From assembly GCA_004431415.1 (NCBI GenBank), contig QPMI01000017.1, forward strand, positions 186,001-250,000: a stretch of DNA of 64,000 bases, read 5' to 3'. The stretch is from Cyanophora paradoxa (lineage: Eukaryota > Glaucocystophyceae > Cyanophorales > Cyanophoraceae). Both the position numbers and the translations under genes were made by a program. The notes below the pieces were generated by a model. The model did not search any database, was not told where the DNA came from, and was given only the letters and a program-made list of their open reading frames with translations. Shown here in pieces: positions 49,103-58,422 of the stretch (position 1 is the first letter of the stretch; each line of letters begins with the position of its first letter).

Positions 49103-50029
49103 ATGAAAGAATACCTGAGCTTTTCGAGCGATGATCGCGACGAGGAGTTTACACAGCCAAACCAGTATGTAGTGACATTACCCCGTCGCTATGACAACGT
49201 AAAATCGGTGCGCCTGGTGCAGGCAACGGTTCCCAATGTTCTTTCGACCGTGACAAATGATATAGACGCCACTGGTGCAACCATCGAGCGCATGGAACTC
49301 TATTTCTCGGTCACAGCTTCGGATTCCGGATTCGTGACCATCACAATCCCCAAAGGATTTTACACCAAAGACGACCTTGCCGCAAAAGTCACAGAAAGAC
49401 TCGAAGCAGCTCGCCTTTCAGATTTCGGTGGAAAATATATTAAATGCCGCTATAATACTACTTCAAAGATCTATGAGTTTTTCAGTGATAGTAACTTTTG
49501 GTTCAAGTTCTCCAAAGCTTCCCCTGAAACACTCAGAAAATCCAGTAATCGCAAAGCAATCGCTAAGAAACTCGCAATATTCGGTTTCAAAGAAATTCAA
49601 CTATATGTTTACGAGACATTTACCCCTCTTGCAAGCGATACATTCCTTGTGTTTAATCCTGGGACGGGAACTGTGACACTCAATCGACGCATTCGCGGCT
49701 ATACTCGTGGAGATGAGACCCCGGCGGCGATGATCTGGCTATATATTGACGAATTTGCGCCGTTTATTCGCTCAGTCAACAAGCACGTCGATGGTTATTT
49801 CATGCGCATTCCAATCCCACAGGAACTCGAACATGGTGATATCTACCACTTCGACACGTCCACTACGGTGCCTCTCATTCGAGAATTCCGCGAATTAAAA
49901 TCGTTCGACCGCTTGACGATTAAACTCATCGACCATGATGGCGCTCTCTTAGATTTCGGGGTTTGGGCGCATTATTTCACTTTTGAAATCGAAACCTACG
50001 ACGCACCGCCCGAAATGAATTTCTACTAA
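49103..50029 (+). CDS. Penton-like minor capsid protein 2, element C
   Basis: The 308-residue protein starts with YLSFSSDDRDEEFTQPNQY and KSVRLVQATVPNVLS, the same fold signature as above, and ends FDRLTIKLIDHDG...HYFTFEIETYD. It is closer than its divergent neighbour to the general viral pattern of a D-DRD turn, PNxYVVxLP strand and NVKSVRLVQATVPN strand. The MCP gene follows 47 bp downstream in the same direction. It is the likely vertex protein of the element C capsid. Confidence 0.75.
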   Translation: MKEYLSFSSDDRDEEFTQPNQYVVTLPRRYDNVKSVRLVQATVPNVLSTVTNDIDATGATIERMELYFSVTASDSGFVTITIPKGFYTKDDLAAKVTERLEAARLSDFGGKYIKCRYNTTSKIYEFFSDSNFWFKFSKASPETLRKSSNRKAIAKKLAIFGFKEIQLYVYETFTPLASDTFLVFNPGTGTVTLNRRIRGYTRGDETPAAMIWLYIDEFAPFIRSVNKHVDGYFMRIPIPQELEHGDIYHFDTSTTVPLIREFRELKSFDRLTIKLIDHDGALLDFGVWAHYFTFEIETYDAPPEMNFY

Positions 50030-50076
50030 GCCCTTTAAATTATTTTCTGATCCCAAAGATAAGAGAAGAAACGCTC

Positions 50077-51390
50077 ATGGAGACTAACAGCCAATTCCAG
50101 CGCCCAACGCTGAAATCTATGCTCACCACCGATGACTACAAGGATTATTTCCTAAACAAGTCGCTGGTCATTGGAACGTCCTCTGGCACTAAGCCACTTC
50201 GAGTTCTGGTCGCCCCCGATACCGAACCAACCAATGCCCTCGGTAACCGAGTAGTTTTCAAAATCCCCCGCTACCATTTCCTGAATGGTCTCGCGCTGCA
50301 ACTCGATCTTAACCCGATCACCCTCACTGATCTCACGAATGGTGTCGCTGGAACTACTGGCTACCTTCGCGTTATTGGATCGTTAATTAAGCGCATTGAA
50401 ATCTCTCACGCTTCATTCCGCTATGTTGTCCCGGAAGATTTCGTCACCCAGTATTTTCTACTGATGACTGAACAGGGCGAACTCGATAAGAAACTTCGCT
50501 ATGTGGGTGGTCTTGTCGGAACCGCTGGTAACACTGTCGGTGGAACCTACGAAATCGATTTACCCTCTCCTTTCGAGAAGGCGATGTTCCCACTTTGCGC
50601 TCTGAACTCTGAGATCACAGTAGAAATCGAATTCAAGGCGCAAGGGGATGGTATCATTGAGGATGTAAACAATGTTGCTAATATTGCGGTAACCAACAAT
50701 GGCGCTTCCCTTCAAGTGCTGAAACCCCGCGTTATTTGCAAGGTCGTAAATGCCGATGAGGCGGTTGTATCTGAGACCATTGCCCGTGTTAAATCGACTG
50801 GCATCGCGATCCCCTACAACGAAATCGGTTTCCTACACACAGATTTCCAGCCGACCGCCTCCGGTTCGCGAGTCAATCTCTCGCAACTCACAGGTGCGGG
50901 TCTCATCCACACTCTCGTATTCTCTGTGCGCCAAAACGCGAAGACGAAGGTGAACAATGGAACTCTCTCGGTTCTGGCTCCTCGTGCGCTCAGAACCAAC
51001 GCCGTAAGCTTCTATGTGGAACTCAACAATAACCGCCTTTACTCGAATACTTCGCTTCCTCTCATGATTGCCGCGACCGAACTTCAAGATAAATATAATT
51101 CGGCGATCTTTACCGAGAGCACAAGCTACCCCGCTCTCACTGGCATTTACTTCGGTGCTGGAAACGGAAAGGCGTCGCTTCTCAACCAAGAGAATACGGG
51201 CTACATCGATGCCACAGGCACATCGGCGTTCGATCTGGTCTTCGAATTCAACGGTGTCACAACGGCAGCCGAAGGTTCATCAGAATGGTATGCGGGTGCC
51301 GCTTATCAGAAGATGCAAATTCAGTGCATTGCCCTCGCCCACAACATCATGATAGTCGGAGCTGATGGTATTCGCAGAGTAAGTAGCTAA
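50077..51390 (+). CDS. Major capsid protein (double jelly-roll), element C
   Basis: The 437-residue frame is intact. It parallels the A and B MCPs: TLKSMLTTDDYKDYF at the start, VVFKIPRYHFLNGLALQLDL near residue 65, an ISHASFRYVVPEDFVTQYF block, a FPLCALNSEITVEIEFKAQG block and LIHTLVFSVRQN, with QCIALAHNIMIV near the end. Sequence similarity to A and B is low but the order of blocks is the same. It forms the capsid shell. It stands before the ATPase gene in the same direction, whereas the A and B MCPs are on the opposite strand to their penton genes. Confidence 0.82.
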   Translation: METNSQFQRPTLKSMLTTDDYKDYFLNKSLVIGTSSGTKPLRVLVAPDTEPTNALGNRVVFKIPRYHFLNGLALQLDLNPITLTDLTNGVAGTTGYLRVIGSLIKRIEISHASFRYVVPEDFVTQYFLLMTEQGELDKKLRYVGGLVGTAGNTVGGTYEIDLPSPFEKAMFPLCALNSEITVEIEFKAQGDGIIEDVNNVANIAVTNNGASLQVLKPRVICKVVNADEAVVSETIARVKSTGIAIPYNEIGFLHTDFQPTASGSRVNLSQLTGAGLIHTLVFSVRQNAKTKVNNGTLSVLAPRALRTNAVSFYVELNNNRLYSNTSLPLMIAATELQDKYNSAIFTESTSYPALTGIYFGAGNGKASLLNQENTGYIDATGTSAFDLVFEFNGVTTAAEGSSEWYAGAAYQKMQIQCIALAHNIMIVGADGIRRVSS

Positions 51391-51448
51391 GGAATTCGTG
51401 CGATTACCACAGTCAGTCTTATTTTTCTATTGTTTTTATAGTGAAAGA

Positions 51449-52315
51449 ATGCAAAAAGGGACGACGCCCATGGATCTCGAAGAATGGAACCCGAAACAGA
51501 GGGTGAAACTTCCCGCACGATTTCTCCTATTGGCGAAAACCAATTGTGGTAAATCGGTATTCTTAAAGTGGCTGATCAAAGAACTCGAAGACCAGATCTC
51601 GTATGTTCTGGTTTTCTGTCCTACGAGTTTTAACGGTTTCTGGGGTCAAATAACAGACGAAGTGCATGATACCTGGAAGCCGGAATATGTAGAGTCGATC
51701 ATAGAAGCCCGCAAAAAAGCTATCATCGCGGGTAAGAAACCAAAGAATATTCTCATCGTGCTCGACGATTGTTTGGAGTCCGGAACTATCGATCTCTCGC
51801 GCGATCATTTGCTAAATAAATTGATGGCGCAAGGTCGTCATACTTTTTGCAGCGTCGCTTTAATTTCGCAGAAACTAACAAAGCTATCAACCATCATTCG
51901 CAGTAATGCGGAGTATATCATATTCCTAAGCTGGTCAAACATGCGCGAATTCGAAGCATATCACGAGGAATTCGGAAACATGGATAAGGAGAGTTTTAAG
52001 CGCATGTTCCAAGAATTCTGTCATAGCTACCAAGCGATCATTCACGATAATACCGGGTATTCTGTGCGATGGTGGGTCGAAAAAGCCGATATGATCGATG
52101 ACCATCCGTTTACTAAATTCCACAAGCGGGCGGCTTTTGAAGAAAAGAAGCGCAAACAGCAAGAGGAGCAAGCGACAAAACCGCCGCCTGTCAAAGATTC
52201 GACAACTGTATGCAAAACTTTATCCAAATTTGAGCGTGAGCTTGAAGGTATCCCCAAACTTTCGCAAATTTCGCCCAAGAAAAAGAAAATGTTAATCAAG
52301 TGTAAGAAAAGATAA
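51449..52315 (+). CDS. Genome-packaging ATPase (A32-like), element C
   Basis: From ATG 51449 (or 51470) the product is about 288 or 281 residues. Walker A is AKTNCGKS, with Ala at the first Gly position, and Walker B is ILIVLDDCLE. QGRHTFCSVALISQKLTKLS matches the family's sensor block and KERM/CHSYQAIIHDN a later one. The C-terminal 70 residues are Lys-rich. The stop is 2 bp from the next start codon. Its function should be as in A and B; whether the Walker A change affects activity cannot be said. Confidence 0.85.
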   Translation: MQKGTTPMDLEEWNPKQRVKLPARFLLLAKTNCGKSVFLKWLIKELEDQISYVLVFCPTSFNGFWGQITDEVHDTWKPEYVESIIEARKKAIIAGKKPKNILIVLDDCLESGTIDLSRDHLLNKLMAQGRHTFCSVALISQKLTKLSTIIRSNAEYIIFLSWSNMREFEAYHEEFGNMDKESFKRMFQEFCHSYQAIIHDNTGYSVRWWVEKADMIDDHPFTKFHKRAAFEEKKRKQQEEQATKPPPVKDSTTVCKTLSKFERELEGIPKLSQISPKKKKMLIKCKKR

Positions 52316-52317
52316 TC

Positions 52318-53001
52318 ATGGTCTACCGAAAGAAGCCTCAAACCATTCAAACGGTCGCTTCTGGTAATCCTAATCGCGGACTTGAAGAGTCTGGATTAAC
52401 GTCGGGCGGCGGTCTCGAAATGCCCGAATATCTTATAGACACTTCGCCAGAGGAGGTCGCCAAGCAAGAGGCGATTATTGCGAGTGCCACCGCGGACAAG
52501 GGCAACCAAGATAGCGGTAAACGCCAAATGGAGGATTTAGCTACTGTAAAACCACAGATTGGAGGCGGCTCCGTCGATGAAGCAACCGACAAAGTAATTA
52601 AAGCGCAAGTTGTCGCAAGCCAGCACAAAACGCAAGACGTCCCGAAAGCCGCCGAAACTGAGCTCAAAAAGCGCGGATCCTATCAAAAACACACGGTTCC
52701 TGTAGACGTTGTCATGAGCTTCGAAGAGAAAGTGCGAGACCTTGAAATGAAAGTCTCTAACTACGAGAAATGGATGCAAGATTATAACGAACGCAAGAAA
52801 TTAAAGGGGCTCGTGAAGAAAGAGATCTCCAAACTCGGATTAAAGCAAAAAGTCGACGTAGAGGAGATTAAAAAGGAGGAAAAAACAGATGCACAAGCCG
52901 TTACTCGTCAGCAATCGGTCGCCCCGCAATATGCACATATAGTGCCGACTGCACCAGCGAATTTCGCGGCAATGCTCGGTGGTAAACGCCATATCCGCTA
53001 A
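52318..53001 (+). CDS. Basic coiled-coil protein after the ATPase gene, element C
   Basis: The 227-residue product is Lys/Glu/Gln-rich, with a predicted coiled coil at SFEEKVRDLEMKVSNYEKWM and a Lys-rich LKGLVKKEISKLGLKQKVDV region. The end, NFAAMLGGKRHIR, is weakly like the SGFAKLGIRPGYRR end of the conserved basic protein of A. Both are followed later by an AT-hook gene. It may be a diverged counterpart of that protein; similarity is too weak for certainty. No enzyme motif is visible. A virion-internal or scaffold role is inferred. Confidence 0.6.
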   Translation: MVYRKKPQTIQTVASGNPNRGLEESGLTSGGGLEMPEYLIDTSPEEVAKQEAIIASATADKGNQDSGKRQMEDLATVKPQIGGGSVDEATDKVIKAQVVASQHKTQDVPKAAETELKKRGSYQKHTVPVDVVMSFEEKVRDLEMKVSNYEKWMQDYNERKKLKGLVKKEISKLGLKQKVDVEEIKKEEKTDAQAVTRQQSVAPQYAHIVPTAPANFAAMLGGKRHIR

Positions 53002-53028
53002 TGACTGTGAATATCCGCAAGGCAAAGC

Positions 53029-53122
53029 TGAACCCGCCCGTATTTAGAGCGTGTCTAAGCGGCACGCAAGCTTGCCTCGCGCAAGCGCTATGAACGCCCT
53101 TGCAAAACGGGCATGTGGGTTC
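53029..53122. terminator. Branched hairpin structure downstream of the basic protein gene
   Basis: GAACCC...GCCCGT (from 53029) pairs with ACGGGC (53107-53112) and GGGTTC (53117-53122) across about 60 bases that hold an inner GCTTGC/GCAAGC hairpin (53070-53086). It begins about 27 bp after the stop codon. It could be a transcript 3'-end signal or a small structured RNA. Confidence 0.45.
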
Positions 53123-53192
53123 TGTAAACAGCATTATAAGGTCGACCAACTCATAAGGAAACACACGAGCAAGCAATAGCCTCATTCCCTTT

Positions 53193-53203
53193 TATTTTCT
53201 CCG
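53193..53203 (+). promoter_or_regulatory. TATTTTCTCCG motif upstream of 53235 gene
   Basis: The 11-bp string TATTTTCTCCG also opens the 16-bp motifs at 53773 and 54342. It is 32 bp upstream of the start codon. Confidence 0.5.
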
Positions 53204-53234
53204 ATATTTAATACGTTGCGTCCTTGTAGGATCG

Positions 53235-53669
53235 ATGAATTTCATCACACAATGCATCGAAATGTTTCATTTACATTTCATATCTCACTGTAAGTCCGGA
53301 TGTTGCGACACAACCGTAGAGGTTGATATTACCGATGAAGACCATGGAGGTAGGCGCCTTTCTGTATATTCTAACCACAGCGACAATCACAACCACCCAC
53401 GATCTCGATCACCCTCGCCTGTGACCGCGGCTATGAGTTCCAATATCGAAACCTCTCAGATAGAGGATGTGCATGTAGAGCATATTAGAAGGCGCTCATG
53501 TCCCGAGTTTGTAGAAGGTCATTTGCGCGCTGACTCCCCTTATCCGATGTATAGATTGGATCAAATGACATTAGGCGACGATGAAAATGTAACGAACCCT
53601 TATGTTTATCCTCAGCAACCTTATGTATATCCTCAGCAACAAGAAAGAACCGTCTGGAATGGTTATTGA
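53235..53669 (+). CDS. Unknown protein with C-terminal PYVYPQQ repeats, element C
   Basis: The 144-residue product is not recognised. Its N-terminal part has HCKSGCCDTTVEVDITDEDH, the centre is Ser/His/Arg-rich (NHPRSRSPSPVT), and the C terminus has two copies of PYVYPQQ before a WNGY end. Proline/tyrosine repeats like these (PPxY-like, YPQQ) occur in proteins that recruit cellular trafficking factors, but no exact late-domain motif is seen. It is preceded by the TATTTTCTCCG motif, which supports its being expressed. Confidence 0.55.
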   Translation: MNFITQCIEMFHLHFISHCKSGCCDTTVEVDITDEDHGGRRLSVYSNHSDNHNHPRSRSPSPVTAAMSSNIETSQIEDVHVEHIRRRSCPEFVEGHLRADSPYPMYRLDQMTLGDDENVTNPYVYPQQPYVYPQQQERTVWNGY

Positions 53670-53772
53670 GCGGTGAATTTCGGTGGTGCTCCTATCGATC
53701 CGAGGGCAAAAATTGAAGGTTTCGGTAAAAGGTATATAAGGGCAAGGGAAATAATACAGAGTGACAAAAAAC

Positions 53773-53788
53773 TATTTTCTCCGGTTAT
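53773..53788 (+). promoter_or_regulatory. TATTTTCTCCGGTTAT promoter-like motif
   Basis: This 16-bp string is identical to 54342-54357 and lies 5 bp upstream of the AT-hook gene start. Identity of position and sequence before neighbouring genes suggests a promoter or a leader element. Confidence 0.6.
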
Positions 53789-53793
53789 AGTAA

Positions 53794-54207
53794 ATGGCGA
53801 AACCCAAGATTTCAAACCAAGAGGCAATGGCGGCACAGCAAGAAAAGCGCAGACCAGGGCGACCGAAGAAGGTGATCACAGAAGAGGAGAAAGCGGAGAG
53901 ATTAAGACTAAAACGCGAGAAAGATGCAGAGCGGCAGCGAAACAAGCATCAGAGACAAAAGCAAGAGCGATTAGCCGCAGGGGAAGCGACCGTATTTACC
54001 CCGGAGCAGCTACAAAAGATCGCAATTCGTAAACAGCAGCGATACCAAGACGATGAAGAGTATCGGGAGAAAATCAGAGAAAAGGCACGCGAATACCAAC
54101 GCAGAAAAAGAGCGGAACGAAAGCTGAATCCGCCGGTGAAGCCCCAGCCGCAAAAGCCCGCTGGGAGACCCCGAAAGCATGTCGTCGAGAACGCAAAAAC
54201 TTCGTAG
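53794..54207 (+). CDS. AT-hook protein, element C
   Basis: The 137-residue protein has AT-hook cores RRPGRPKK near residue 20 and AGRPRKHV near the C terminus, with a charged helix (EEKAERLRLKREKDAERQRN) and a YQDDEEYREKIREKAREYQR segment between. It corresponds to the AT-hook proteins of A (5827-6090) and B (12014-12331) and likewise lies just before the polymerase gene, as in A. It should bind AT-rich DNA; a role in genome condensation or expression is inferred. Confidence 0.72.
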   Translation: MAKPKISNQEAMAAQQEKRRPGRPKKVITEEEKAERLRLKREKDAERQRNKHQRQKQERLAAGEATVFTPEQLQKIAIRKQQRYQDDEEYREKIREKAREYQRRKRAERKLNPPVKPQPQKPAGRPRKHVVENAKTS

Positions 54208-54247
54208 CGGAAAGTATCCGCACGATGCAAAAAATGACTCATTTTTT
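54207..54247. terminator. Two hairpins directly after the AT-hook gene
   Basis: GCGGA (54207-54211) pairs with TCCGC (54217-54221), and AAAAAATGA (54229-54237) with TCATTTTTT (54239-54247), a perfect 9-bp palindrome ending in a T-run. Both follow the stop codon at 54205-54207. Confidence 0.5.
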
Positions 54248-54341
54248 ACCTCCCTTTTTATTCCCCGTATCGGTCAAAAAAGCACTTAAAGAATTGGCGA
54301 CAAGGGTATGAAAAGGAGAATTTGGTAGATTGCGTCGAAAT

Positions 54342-54357
54342 TATTTTCTCCGGTTAT
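54342..54357 (+). promoter_or_regulatory. TATTTTCTCCGGTTAT promoter-like motif
   Basis: Second exact copy of the 16-bp motif, 19 bp upstream of the polymerase start codon at 54377. Confidence 0.6.
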
Positions 54358-54376
54358 TTTAAAAGAACTAATAGAG

Positions 54377-57300
54377 ATGCCGCGCGCAACCAACAGAATC
54401 GCTAACAATGTTCGGGATGAAATTATCGGATACATTATGCAGGGATTGAGTCAGGATTTGCTAACCGAAGAACAGGCGCATTGGGCGATGCACAACACAA
54501 TGAATCGGAAGCCCAAGCTCCAAACGCTGATCGACATTCGGGATACTCTGAATGGCATCATTAATCCCCGCGTTTTCCGCAGGGCAGAGCGGAAAGAAAA
54601 GCGCGCCGCTCGCACCCAAGTTAATATAGAAAAGCAAAAGCAAAAAGAACAAGAGGCGAAGCGTTTACAGCGCTTCGATCGCAAACGAGAACAGAAACGG
54701 GCGAAAGAAGCGAAACTCGAAGCGAAGCAGCAGAGAGGTAAACTAAAAGCGGTAGAGGATGCGATTAAACGCACTATTCTCGATCCAATCGCCGCATACG
54801 ATCCGGAAACTCTCGCAACAATTACGTTCAAGCTATGGGGACCTGGATCCGGTGCTCGGTCGTCGGAGGTAATTGTTATTCCCGGAATTCCCGAATTAAA
54901 TATACCAGACAGAACCTTTGTCACCTACCAGAATATAAGAGAGACAGTTTCGGTGAGGGTGTTGCGAAACTTTGCTCTGGCAAAAATCGATAGAGTGTAT
55001 GGAATTCTCACCGCTCAAAATCGTTATTATTCGGAAGAGAGAGATTCAATCTTCGATTTACTCGAAAACTACGATGAATTGAAGATTCGTCTGGGAACTT
55101 TCGGACAAGCATACGAGATGTTCTTCTTTAAGACACCACCAACCGAGGAACAGAAAAAACTACGCAAAGGTTTCGATGATTTTGGCGGCAGTGTCGATGA
55201 TGCCTTTATAACTGTTCATGAGGTCGTGATCGATGGGGACGAAGGTGTCGAAGATGACGGAGCCGGTGCTATCCCTGGCAATCGCTATGCGTTTCTGGAT
55301 GAGGAGCTAATGGACAGTATGCGATGCACCGCGATTATGAGCAAATTCACAGACTACACATTAAATCCAAACGCGTCTGAGTTCGAAGATGTTATTGAGC
55401 TTCCCAAATCATCTACATCTAACGCTTGCGGATACGATATGATCATCTCCACATGGGGAGCGTCCATTAAGAAGTGTCAGGACGCGCCAAAACCGCGATA
55501 TACTGACTTAACTATGTCCTACGACGGTCTCTATAAATTCTTTCACGGTCGCGAACGCACACCTGGCGACTCTCTGGCTCTCACCCTCCGCCATATCGAG
55601 AAATTCTGTAAGAGAATTCAGACAGGCTTCCGCGTCTTTGATGTCGACGGAAAGTTAATACACAAATTCGCGGCGGAATCAATTAACAAAAACATCTTTC
55701 CCCGCAATATTCACTTTATGATTCACAACAAGCACATCTATATATTCAACGATAACATCAAGTCGCTCGAAATGCGCATGGCAAAGATGGAGGTCGAAGA
55801 GCTCGATAATCATGTTCCTAAGTCGAACTCTTCGTTAGCACTCTATAAAATTCCGACGTGTCTTACTCACGATATCTTCGCGCACACATCCAAGGATTTG
55901 TTAAAGATCACGCAACTTAAACTATCGCCCGACGAGCGCAGTTTCATCCGCATTCTTTATACTGGGCGCGAAGGTCTGGAAGGTCTTCTATTTACGTTCC
56001 TGAAAATGCGATATGAGCCCGCTGTGAAGCTAACACCATCGAAACAGATCGACAGCATCACATTCAAAGCCAATGGCTCGATGTTCTCTATCAAAGATCC
56101 ACGCACAACAGACCACTTTATTGAGCAAGATTTCGAAACAGAGGAGTATTATAATAAGGTCTGTGAAATCGGGAAGGGATTCCGGGAGTCGCTTCTAAAT
56201 GCGACGAATATCTCACATTACAGCCCGAACATGCGCGAAATTCTCACGCACTACAAGCGATCCGCACTAAGCGGCTTTTTCTATAAGCCGAACCCGAAAG
56301 CCACCTACACAGCTGTCGATATGGCGAAGTGCTACCCTTCGATACTGAAAGGCATGCAATATCTTCCGAAATACAATGTGTTTGATGACTTCGTTCCCTT
56401 TAAAGCGGGAAGCGATATTCTCGAATACGCGATCTACTACGTGCGTGTCGTTGCGTTTGAGAGAGAGCAAGCGACTTTCGCCGACGATGAGGATGTAGAT
56501 TATGATGCCGCCATGTCTCGCAAGATTGATGGAATCGAAATTATTCTGGATCGCGCATTTTCCGTGAGTGGTCGCTGTTATAATTTCATGACAGGCTACA
56601 CTCTCTCCATGCATTGGGCGGACGTAAAGGACAAGATAGAGATTATCGCGGTCGCGGAGCCTTCGCATTTGGTGCCCAATACGTCGATCGCTGAGATGCA
56701 AAAAGTGCTGTCAAGCGACATTCAAACCACAGATAAGAAGCATATTTTAGTGAAAGAGATCGGAATGCTCGGCAAATTCCAAGACTCGCAAACATCCACG
56801 AAAATGTTCTACAACCGTGCCGAGGCTGAGAGGTTCGCCCAAGAATGCGGAGGAACAGTAGAGGTGTTTACTTTCAATCCTAAGAATTCGAAACGTGTCA
56901 AAACTCTTAGCGAATTCGAAGGTCACATCTATTTCGTTAAGATCAGCTCCCACCGCGAGCTCGTTAACGGATTCCTTCCTATCCACTTTCATATTTACGA
57001 TCGCAACCGTGCTAATATGTTTGCGCAATACAAGCGCCTGACAGCGCGCGGGCACAAGGTTGCCGGGATCAGAACGGATTGCCTATATATCGAAGGTTCA
57101 TGGACAAGTAAGAAAGAGTTCGACCGAAATGCGTTTGAGAACATGGGCAAATTCAGCTATATTCCCGGGAAAAGATGCCCTGAGAATGCACTCCGCCCAC
57201 CACGGGGTGTAACTCTCGAATTTCAGGATCCCGAGACACTCATTAACCGGTTCTCGCTGAGGGACGAATTTAATCCGGAGTGCTTTAATTGGGTTGCGGA

Positions 57301-57395
57301 GCTCCATAATCGTATGCTTGTCCTTGCTGACATGCCCGGAAGTGGAAAGTCGACCCTCGGTATTAATTGCTTTGCCTCTCAAAAGTCAAATTGCT
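54377..57395 (+). CDS. PolB-like DNA polymerase joined to a P-loop domain, 3' part cut by element A copy 2
   Basis: At least 1006 residues. Like the element A polymerase it starts MPRA, followed by a small helical domain and a Lys/Glu/Arg-rich coiled coil (about residues 70-140). The palm shows motif A VDMAKCYPSIL (near 56315), of the D-xx-YPSI type, and a motif C-like RTDCLYIEG (near 57072), in which the first Asp of DTDS is replaced by Arg. Clear ExoI-III motifs were not found. The last segment, LADMPGSGKSTLG (near 57329), is a good Walker A, so a helicase or other P-loop NTPase domain was fused C-terminally. Coding is cut nine codons after it by element A copy 2. The rest of the gene probably resumes beyond the window. 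Confidence 0.75.
57390..57395. repeat. Predicted target-site duplication of element A copy 2 (ATTGCT)
   Basis: These 6 bp precede the A-run that opens element A copy 2. The partner copy lies outside the window, so the duplication is predicted from copy 1 and not confirmed. Confidence 0.5.
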
Positions 57396-57570
57396 AAAAA
57401 AATGTAAATTGGGCATACTGCCCCACGAAATTATATATGGTAATAAAATCGAATAAACTTTAAACTTTTCGATATTCCACAAACGTTTCGACAAAACCAA
57501 ATCAAAAACAAACCATTCACAGTAACCACACAAAACAAAACGTAAAATCTCAGTAAGCCTCAGTAACAAC
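57396..57570. repeat. Left terminal inverted repeat of element A copy 2
   Basis: The same 175 bp as 648-822, here starting with 7 A. The right partner is outside the window. Confidence 0.9.
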
Positions 57571-58422
57571 TTAAAACCTCTCATTTTTTACTGTATTTTT
57601 TGAACGCTTTTTTACTGTATTTTCTACACTAGAAATGACGATAGAAACGACAATAAAAACAATAGAATTTAAATTGTTTTTTAATCGTATATATGTCAAT
57701 ATATCAATGTAGTATATATGATATATATCATGCAAAATCGATTTATAGTCATACCTATAACATATCGATTTGTGTATATGTGATATATATATATATGACG
57801 TCATAATGACGATACATATGTATATGATATATATGACATACCACGTGACTCGGGAGATCATGACGATCACGGCGATGTGTTCATTATCATATGCATGACT
57901 TGGACCAATCAGCTATCGATGACTCTTCTGTGGCTCACAGGTGGCTCATCGATAGATCAATGGGTCTTATCACATCATCGGTGGCTCATCGATAGATCAA
58001 TAGGTCTTATCATATCATAGGTGGCTCATCGATGGATCAATGGGTCATACAACATTATCGATCTCGGATCGATAGATGAATGGTTCAATATTTATCAATG
58101 GTTGAGTTTCGTAGTATATACTCGTAGTATAAACTTGTAGTATAATTCCATAGTATAAATCCATAGTATATACTCGTAGTTGATACTCGTCGTAGAAACC
58201 CCGGGAATAACTTGAACCGGGGTATATATTTGTTCGACATTTCGTCGAAATTTCGGTAAATCGATTATCGGCATCTTCAAACGCTTGTATCTCACCACCA
58301 GATGGTCAACTCGCAACGTTTTGCATAGCGTTTTGAAGCGCTTGTTAAGCTCTACACAACTACGTAATCATCGTATTATTTCAAGCTACCTTGTCATACA
58401 ATATTTCTCACAAATCGTCCTT
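57571..58422. repeat. AT-rich subterminal region with tandem repeats, copy 2
   Basis: Same as 823-1673: three 40-bp GGTGGCTCATCGAT units (starting near 57940) and CGTAGTATA units. One extra C near 58202. No gene is supported. Confidence 0.7.

Larger units (their letters stand above)
37226..57395. mobile_element. Polinton-like element C, left part (about 20 kb, interrupted by element A copy 2)
   Basis: Composition changes from GC-rich to AT-rich near 37.22 kb. At the junction GGGGGTGGCCCCC followed by ACCAATTA resembles the terminal palindrome plus AAATTA of element A, and CAGTAAG-type motifs with CCTCATTTTTAC near 37430-37495 resemble the inner end of A's terminal repeat. Genes run from a zinc-ribbon protein through a fibre cassette, patatin, two pentons, MCP, ATPase, basic and AT-hook proteins to a polymerase that is cut at 57395 by element A. 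The right end lies beyond the window, so the boundary at the left is approximate and no integrase of C is visible. Confidence 0.75.

Noticed and set aside
52901-53185. 94-residue minus-strand frame with an FPYELVDLIMLF segment
   Set aside because: The start looks gene-like, but most of it is antisense to hairpins and to the end of the basic protein gene; support is too weak.
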